Shown: in pieces, positions 5,689-8,979 of the stretch | Numbering within the stretch: position 1 is the first letter of the stretch | How the letters are laid out: each line of letters starts with the position of its first letter | NCBI GenBank assembly: GCA_946481605.1 | Contig: CAMLPA010000113.1 | Span: 1-8,979, forward strand | Reading direction: 5' to 3' | Length of the DNA: 8,979 nt | Source of the DNA: an uncultured Flavihumibacter sp. | GTDB taxonomy: Bacteria > Bacteroidota > Bacteroidia > Chitinophagales > Chitinophagaceae | Program-made: the position numbers and the translations under genes | The notes under the pieces: generated by a model | Told to the model about the DNA's origin: nothing | The model's database searches: none | What the model saw: the letters and a program-made list of their open reading frames with translations, nothing else

Positions 5689-6780
5689 ATGACGCAGCAG
5701 CAAGTATTAGACGCGTTGAAGAATGTGCAGGAACCCGACCTCGGGCAGGATATCGTTACGCTGAATATGGTGAAAGATATTGAGATTGAAGGGGATAAAG
5801 TCTCATTTACAGTGGTGCTTACTACGCCGGCCTGTCCAATGAAGGATATGATCCGCAATGCCTGCGTGAATGCCGTTCAGATCCTGGTGAACAAACAGGC
5901 CCAGGTAACGGTGAATTTCACTTCAAATACAAGTTCACAACGTTCGGGCAACCAGCAAGTGTTGCCGAAGGTGAAAAATATTATCGCCGTGGTTTCTGGT
6001 AAGGGTGGTGTAGGCAAATCCACCGTTTCCTCCAACCTGGCCCTCGCATTGAGCCAGGGCGGCGCGAAAGTCGGGCTGATGGATGCCGATATTTACGGAC
6101 CCAGCCTGCCCATCATGTTTGGTGTACGGGGCGAAAGACCATTGATGCGCGACATCAATGGAAAAGGTATGATCCAGCCCCTCGAGAAGTATGGTATTAA
6201 ACTGATGAGTATCGGTTTGCTGGTAGATGATAAGAACGCAGTGGTATGGCGCGGACCCATGGCCAGCAGCGCCATCAAACAATTCATCACGGATGTGTAC
6301 TGGGATGAACTGGATTACCTGGTGATTGACATGCCACCCGGTACCGGAGATATTCACCTGACCATTCTGCAAACAGTTCCCGTTACAGGTGTTGTGGTGG
6401 TGACCACCCCGCAGGATGTAGCACTCGCCGATGCCAAAAAAGGGATCGCCATGTTCGGCCAGGCACAAATCAAAGTGCCCATCATCGGACTTGTGGAGAA
6501 TATGAGTTATTTCACACCCGCCGAACTGCCTGAAAACAAATACTACATCTTCGGAAAAGAAGGCGGTAAGCGCCTTGCGGAAGAATATGATCTTCCTTTC
6601 TTAGGACAAATCCCCATCGTGGAGAGTATCCGTGAAGGTGGTGACAAAGGCGTGCCCGCCGCTGTGGGGGAAAACGAGGTCGCCAGGAAAGCCATCCTCG
6701 ATTTTGCAGGGAATGCTGTACGGCAGATCGCTATCCGCAACGCCAGTGTTGCCCCCACAAGAAAAGTGGAAGTAGTATAA
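5689..6780 (+). CDS. mrp: Mrp/ApbC/NBP35-family iron-sulfur carrier ATPase
   Basis: Mrp proteins are cytoplasmic P-loop ATPases that help deliver Fe-S clusters to apoproteins. The 363-residue product has an N-terminal MIP18/DUF59 domain (about 1-80) with TTPACPMKDMI (45-55). The ATPase domain has the deviant Walker A GKGGVGKS (104-111), MDADIYGPS (131-139), VVWRGPMAS (185-193) and DMPPGTGD (214-221). After VENMSYF (269-275) most Mrp proteins have a CxxC pair that bridges a cluster between subunits. Here the stretch reads TPAELPENKYYIFGKEG and has no cysteine; the only cysteines in the whole protein are C49 and C58, both in the DUF59 domain. This absence appears to be a Bacteroidota trait rather than damage, as far as I recall. 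The ATG at 5689 starts the DUF59 domain directly; an ATG at 5679 is out of frame. pyrF follows after 41 bp and is probably co-transcribed. Confidence 0.96.
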   Translation: MTQQQVLDALKNVQEPDLGQDIVTLNMVKDIEIEGDKVSFTVVLTTPACPMKDMIRNACVNAVQILVNKQAQVTVNFTSNTSSQRSGNQQVLPKVKNIIAVVSGKGGVGKSTVSSNLALALSQGGAKVGLMDADIYGPSLPIMFGVRGERPLMRDINGKGMIQPLEKYGIKLMSIGLLVDDKNAVVWRGPMASSAIKQFITDVYWDELDYLVIDMPPGTGDIHLTILQTVPVTGVVVVTTPQDVALADAKKGIAMFGQAQIKVPIIGLVENMSYFTPAELPENKYYIFGKEGGKRLAEEYDLPFLGQIPIVESIREGGDKGVPAAVGENEVARKAILDFAGNAVRQIAIRNASVAPTRKVEVV

Positions 6781-6821
6781 ACTCTTGAACGTTTTCCCGT
6801 CATGAACGGGTCCAAAATATT

Positions 6822-7643
6822 ATGAACAGAAATGAGCTGGTCGCGCAGATACGCGCAAAGAAATCTTACCTCTGTGTAGGACTGGATACTGATATCACCA
6901 AGATTCCGAAACACCTGCTTTCCTACGCGGATCCCGTGTTTGAATTCAACCGCAGGATCATCGACGCCACAAAGGACCTGTGTGTTTCGTACAAGATCAA
7001 TACTGCTTTTTACGAAAGCCGCGGCATGAAAGGATGGGAATCACTGGAACGTACTATCAATTATATACCCAACACGCATTTTAGCATTGCCGATGCCAAA
7101 AGGGGAGATATCGGCAATACGTCCGCGCAATATGCGAAAACATTCTTTGAGGCATACCCATTCCATTCGGTAACAGTGGCGCCCTATATGGGCAGTGATT
7201 CTGTTTTGCCTTTCCTCGAATACCGCGACAAATGGACCATCCTTTTAGGGCTTACCTCCAACCAGGGGGCCGCTGATTTTGAACTGCTGGAAACCGACGG
7301 GGAACGTTTATACGAAAAAGTGCTGAGAACGGCGTCTGGATGGGGCTCCCCCAATAACCTGATGTTCGTGGTTGGCGCCACACAGGCTGCGGAATTTGAA
7401 AACATCCGCACTATTGTTCCTGATCATTTTTTCCTGGTGCCTGGCGTGGGTGCGCAGGGCGGAAGTTTGCGTGAAATTTCAGAGAAGGCCATGAACAAAG
7501 ATGTGGGCATTCTGGTCAATGCTTCCCGTGCCATTATTTATGCCGGTCATGGCGAGGATTTCGCGGAAGAAGCACGTGCCGTAGCGGCTCAATACCAGCA
7601 GGAAATGGCCGGGTACATCCGCAGCTACAGCGCCGTGGTATGA
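6822..7643 (+). CDS. pyrF: Orotidine 5'-phosphate decarboxylase (long, type 2 subfamily)
   Basis: PyrF decarboxylates OMP to UMP, the last step of de novo pyrimidine synthesis, in the cytoplasm. The 273-residue product is longer than the roughly 230-245-residue E. coli type and matches the longer type 2 subfamily. Landmarks are LCVGLDTD (17-24), KINTAFYE (58-65), the catalytic [10 protein letters not shown] (91-100) with its Lys and Asp residues, [13 protein letters not shown] (120-132), PGVGAQGG (207-214), and NASRAIIYA (233-241) for phosphate binding. All expected active-site motifs are intact. The ATG at 6822 begins a normal N-terminal helix; an upstream ATG at 6802 is out of frame. It sits 41 bp after mrp with no promoter-like box of its own, so an mrp-pyrF transcript is likely. 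A short CCCGT/ACGGG inverted repeat (6796-6810) lies in the gap. Confidence 0.97.
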   Translation: MNRNELVAQIRAKKSYLCVGLDTDITKIPKHLLSYADPVFEFNRRIIDATKDLCVSYKINTAFYESRGMKGWESLERTINYIPNTHFSIADAKRGDIGNTSAQYAKTFFEAYPFHSVTVAPYMGSDSVLPFLEYRDKWTILLGLTSNQGAADFELLETDGERLYEKVLRTASGWGSPNNLMFVVGATQAAEFENIRTIVPDHFFLVPGVGAQGGSLREISEKAMNKDVGILVNASRAIIYAGHGEDFAEEARAVAAQYQQEMAGYIRSYSAVV

Positions 7644-7706
7644 TTTTTATAACATTCTGACGGAAAATGTTGTCACAGAATTTACGAACAATTTAAACCG
7701 ATCAAA

Positions 7707-8285
7707 ATGAAAAAGGTACTTACGGCATTATTCATCCTCATTGGCGGAGCGGGTTACGCTCAAACTTTTCAACTGGGCGTAAAAGGCGGCGTGAACGTCA
7801 GCAATTATACCGGTAACTTCAGGCAGATCGATAAAGAAGCGCTGGTGGGTTTTCACATTGGCGGTATGCTGAACTTTAAGCTGGGGAATAATTTCTCTTT
7901 AGGACCAGAAGTGCTGTTCTCTTCGCAGGGCGCTAAAATTGATGAAGGAAATGGGCTGCAGGATTACAAAGTCTCATATATCAACGTACCGGTAATAGCA
8001 AGAGTGCGCACGAATGGCGGATTTTATGTTGAAGCTGGTCCGCAGGTCGGGTTCAAGTTAACCGAGAATACAGATAATACGCCTATTAATACTTTTGCGA
8101 AGAACCTTGATCTTTCCGGTGCGGTAGGGCTTGGTTACCATGGCGCCAGCGGTTTCGGAGCAGGGGTTCGTTATATTGCCGGGCTTTCTAAGGTGGGTGA
8201 TTTTAATTCACAGAATATTGATCCGGATTTCAAGAATAGTGTATTGATGGGCAGTGTGTTTTTCACGCTGTTTAATAATAAGTAG
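7707..8285 (+). CDS. Outer-membrane beta-barrel protein (OMP_b-brl_2 / porin family)
   Basis: The 192-residue product starts with a Sec signal peptide: MKK, a hydrophobic core at 5-15, and GYA before a likely cut after A18. The rest shows alternating amphipathic strands typical of the small Bacteroidota barrels: FQLGVKGGVNVSNY (21-34), ALVGFHIGGMLNFKLG (45-60), FSLGPEVLFSSQG (63-75), YINVPVIARVR (91-101), FYVEAGPQVGFKL (106-118), GAVGLGYHGASGFGAGVRYIAGL (138-160), and a terminal VLMGSVFFTLFN (179-190) with the aromatic-rich end used for barrel assembly. About eight strands fit the length. Substrate or pore function cannot be predicted; many such proteins are structural or unassigned. It lies 63 bp after pyrF on the same strand; I see no clear -7 box in that gap, although TTG at 7670-7672 could be part of a promoter. 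It is convergent with lolA, with the strong hairpin at 8385-8426 between. Confidence 0.9.
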   Translation: MKKVLTALFILIGGAGYAQTFQLGVKGGVNVSNYTGNFRQIDKEALVGFHIGGMLNFKLGNNFSLGPEVLFSSQGAKIDEGNGLQDYKVSYINVPVIARVRTNGGFYVEAGPQVGFKLTENTDNTPINTFAKNLDLSGAVGLGYHGASGFGAGVRYIAGLSKVGDFNSQNIDPDFKNSVLMGSVFFTLFNNK

Positions 8286-8313
8286 TTTTTACTTTCCACC
8301 TTTTATAGAAAAT

Positions 8314-8342
8314 GTTGCTCGCTAAGGCGCTAAGACGCAGAG
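8314..8342 (+). repeat. Inverted-repeat arm, left copy (CGCTAAGG-type repeat)
   Basis: This 29-nt arm matches the reverse complement of 8531-8559 at 26 of 29 positions. Inside it are three 8-nt units: TCGCTAAG, GCGCTAAG and ACGCAGAG. It lies 28 nt past the stop of the outer-membrane gene. Repeats built of CGCAAAGG or CGCTAAGG units are, to my recollection, scattered between genes in many Bacteroidota genomes, but their role is not known to me. Confidence 0.75.
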
Positions 8343-8368
8343 GTAGGGCATCTATAGTGAATAAGTAA

Positions 8369-8376
8369 TATTTTTG
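8369..8376 (+). promoter_or_regulatory. Orphan -7-like box (TATTTTTG) just before a hairpin
   Basis: TATTTTTG is a perfect TAnnTTTG match but no start codon or open frame follows it. It ends 8 nt before the perfect hairpin at 8385-8426. If active it would yield an RNA of roughly 45-50 nt consisting almost only of that hairpin. AT-rich sequence can produce this octamer by chance. Confidence 0.25.
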
Positions 8377-8384
8377 TAGGAGTT

Positions 8385-8428
8385 AAATAAGAGAGGGTGC
8401 ATCATAAGATGCACCCTCTCTTATTTTT
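8385..8428 (+). terminator. Strong intrinsic terminator between convergent genes
   Basis: A perfect 19-bp stem pairs 8385-8403 with 8408-8426 around an ATAA loop; its core is GAGAGGGTGCATC. A T-run (8424-8428) follows on the plus strand, so it should stop transcription arriving from the outer-membrane gene 100 nt upstream. The stem is A-rich at its 5' foot, so read on the minus strand it also ends in TTATTT and may stop lolA transcripts, though more weakly. It is the clearest terminator in the window. Confidence 0.85.
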
Positions 8429-8530
8429 ACGGGAATATTATTTGAATTTCAAACTTTCCATACTATAGGTATGAAATTTATTTAAAAATAACTACAAAGC
8501 CTTGCTTCATTTAAAATCCACGCTTTCCTA

Positions 8531-8559
8531 CTCTGCGCCTTAGCGCCTTTGCGAGAAAC
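8531..8559 (-). repeat. Inverted-repeat arm, right copy, directly after the lolA stop
   Basis: Reverse complement of 8314-8342 with three mismatches. Its units, read on the minus strand, are TCGCAAAG, GCGCTAAG and GCGCAGAG. The arm ends one base from the lolA TAG stop (8561-8563). The two arms enclose 188 bp containing the promoter-like box and the 19-bp hairpin, plus a smaller CATAC/GTATG hairpin (8459-8473) and otherwise AT-rich sequence without a gene. Confidence 0.75.
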
Positions 8560-8560
8560 C

Positions 8561-8979
8561 CTACCTCAAATCAATCACTTCCACCCCCGGATACTTCGCC
8601 GCGTTAAACACAAATTGCGCATCCGGTACTGCAGCGGCTCCATTCAAAGAAGAAACGGTATAAGTGAACCTGTTCCCGCTTTTTTCCATCACTTTGGTGC
8701 TGTAAATCGTTTGTGTGGCTTTATCTACCCAAACCAATACTTTATGGAAAGGTTTGCTTTTGTCTACGGGCGTAAGTTCGATTTCCTGGAGCGTTTTGGC
8801 GCCCTGTTTTTTCTCGCCGTTCATTTTGTAGAGAAAATCTTTATCGTAGAAATTGGAGAATAATTTCTGGGGTGTGATCATATTTGCCGCGGGATCCACT
8901 TTGGAAATTTGTACTTCGTTGGCGGAAGGATCGTAGGTCCAGATGTTTTTGCCATCGCAGAAAATTTCCTGGTCGGTGA
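8561..8979 (-). CDS. lolA: Outer-membrane lipoprotein carrier protein LolA, N-terminus cut by window edge
   Basis: LolA is the periplasmic chaperone that carries lipoproteins from the LolCDE exporter in the inner membrane to the outer membrane. The frame is open from the window edge at 8979 to a TAG at 8561-8563, giving 139 complete codons of what should be about 200-220; the signal peptide and first strands lie outside. The first visible residues, DQEIFCDGKNIWTYDPSANEV, fit the LolA pattern of DG-x-x-x-W-x-Y-[DN]-P. Later come a lysine-rich segment with LYKMNGEKK, a strand LVWVDKATQTIYSTKV, and the terminal FVFNAAKYPGVEVIDLR, which matches the family's ending of F-x-F-x-x-x-x-PGVEVID. A GTG at 8897-8899 is only an internal valine, since homology continues upstream of it. 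The gene is convergent with the outer-membrane barrel gene across 275 bp. Confidence 0.9.
   Translation of the reverse strand, partial: TDQEIFCDGKNIWTYDPSANEVQISKVDPAANMITPQKLFSNFYDKDFLYKMNGEKKQGAKTLQEIELTPVDKSKPFHKVLVWVDKATQTIYSTKVMEKSGNRFTYTVSSLNGAAAVPDAQFVFNAAKYPGVEVIDLR

Noticed and set aside
5935..6468. Minus-strand open frame of 177 codons opposite mrp, and similar ones opposite ribD (830-1300) and usp (3418-3844)
   Set aside because: His/Gly/Ser-rich translations without family features, each fully inside a secure gene on the other strand.
6796..6810. CCCGT/ACGGG inverted repeat between mrp and pyrF as a terminator or attenuator
   Set aside because: The stem is only 5 bp and has no T-run, so I do not count it as a terminator; co-transcription of mrp and pyrF remains the simpler reading.
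7651..7671. AACATT/AATGTT hairpin after pyrF as a terminator
   Set aside because: Six AT-rich pairs with a 9-nt loop and no following T-run; too weak to call.
7663..8317. Ten-base direct repeat GAAAATGTTG before (7663-7672) and after (8308-8317) the outer-membrane gene, as possible insertion duplications
   Set aside because: Ten-base matches at this distance are expected by chance many times in a 9-kb window, there are no terminal inverted repeats beside them, and the gene's style matches its neighbours.

Overview
The window looks like ordinary chromosome from a member of the Bacteroidota, most likely near Chitinophagaceae (the family is a guess from overall protein flavour). Three things support the phylum. 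Several genes are preceded by the phylum's TAnnTTTG -7 promoter box, with no Shine-Dalgarno-like sequence. The proteins include Bacteroidota types: a secreted protein with a carboxypeptidase-like regulatory domain, an OMP_b-brl_2 type outer-membrane barrel, and a YYIFGKEG-type Mrp. The intergenic repeats are of the CGCTAAGG type.

Layout, left to right. prmC (release factor glutamine methyltransferase, minus, cut by the left edge) and ribD (riboflavin synthesis) diverge from a 56-bp shared promoter region. yigZ (IMPACT family) follows ribD and converges on a small minus-strand gene for an orphan, catalytically altered C39-peptidase-like protein. A universal stress protein gene diverges from that one and ends 2 bp from the convergent hbd gene (3-hydroxyacyl-CoA dehydrogenase). 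Behind hbd on the minus strand is a secreted carboxypeptidase-regulatory-domain protein. It diverges from mrp (Fe-S carrier ATPase), which is followed by pyrF (OMP decarboxylase) and a small outer-membrane beta-barrel gene. The right end holds a 275-bp convergent gap with an inverted repeat pair and a perfect 19-bp hairpin, then lolA (lipoprotein carrier, minus, cut by the right edge).

The genes are mainly housekeeping: translation termination, riboflavin, pyrimidines, Fe-S assembly, acyl-CoA metabolism and envelope biogenesis. They do not form one pathway, and I see no phage, insertion sequence, CRISPR array, rRNA or tRNA. No defence or other new multi-gene system is evident.

The points most worth a second look are: (1) the stand-alone C39-like protein, whose catalytic Cys is His and whose catalytic Asp is Glu; (2) -7 boxes ending only 4-5 nt before three start codons, predicting leaderless mRNAs; (3) the nested inverted-repeat, promoter and hairpin structure between the outer-membrane gene and lolA. 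No gene-free stretch exceeds 300 bases.
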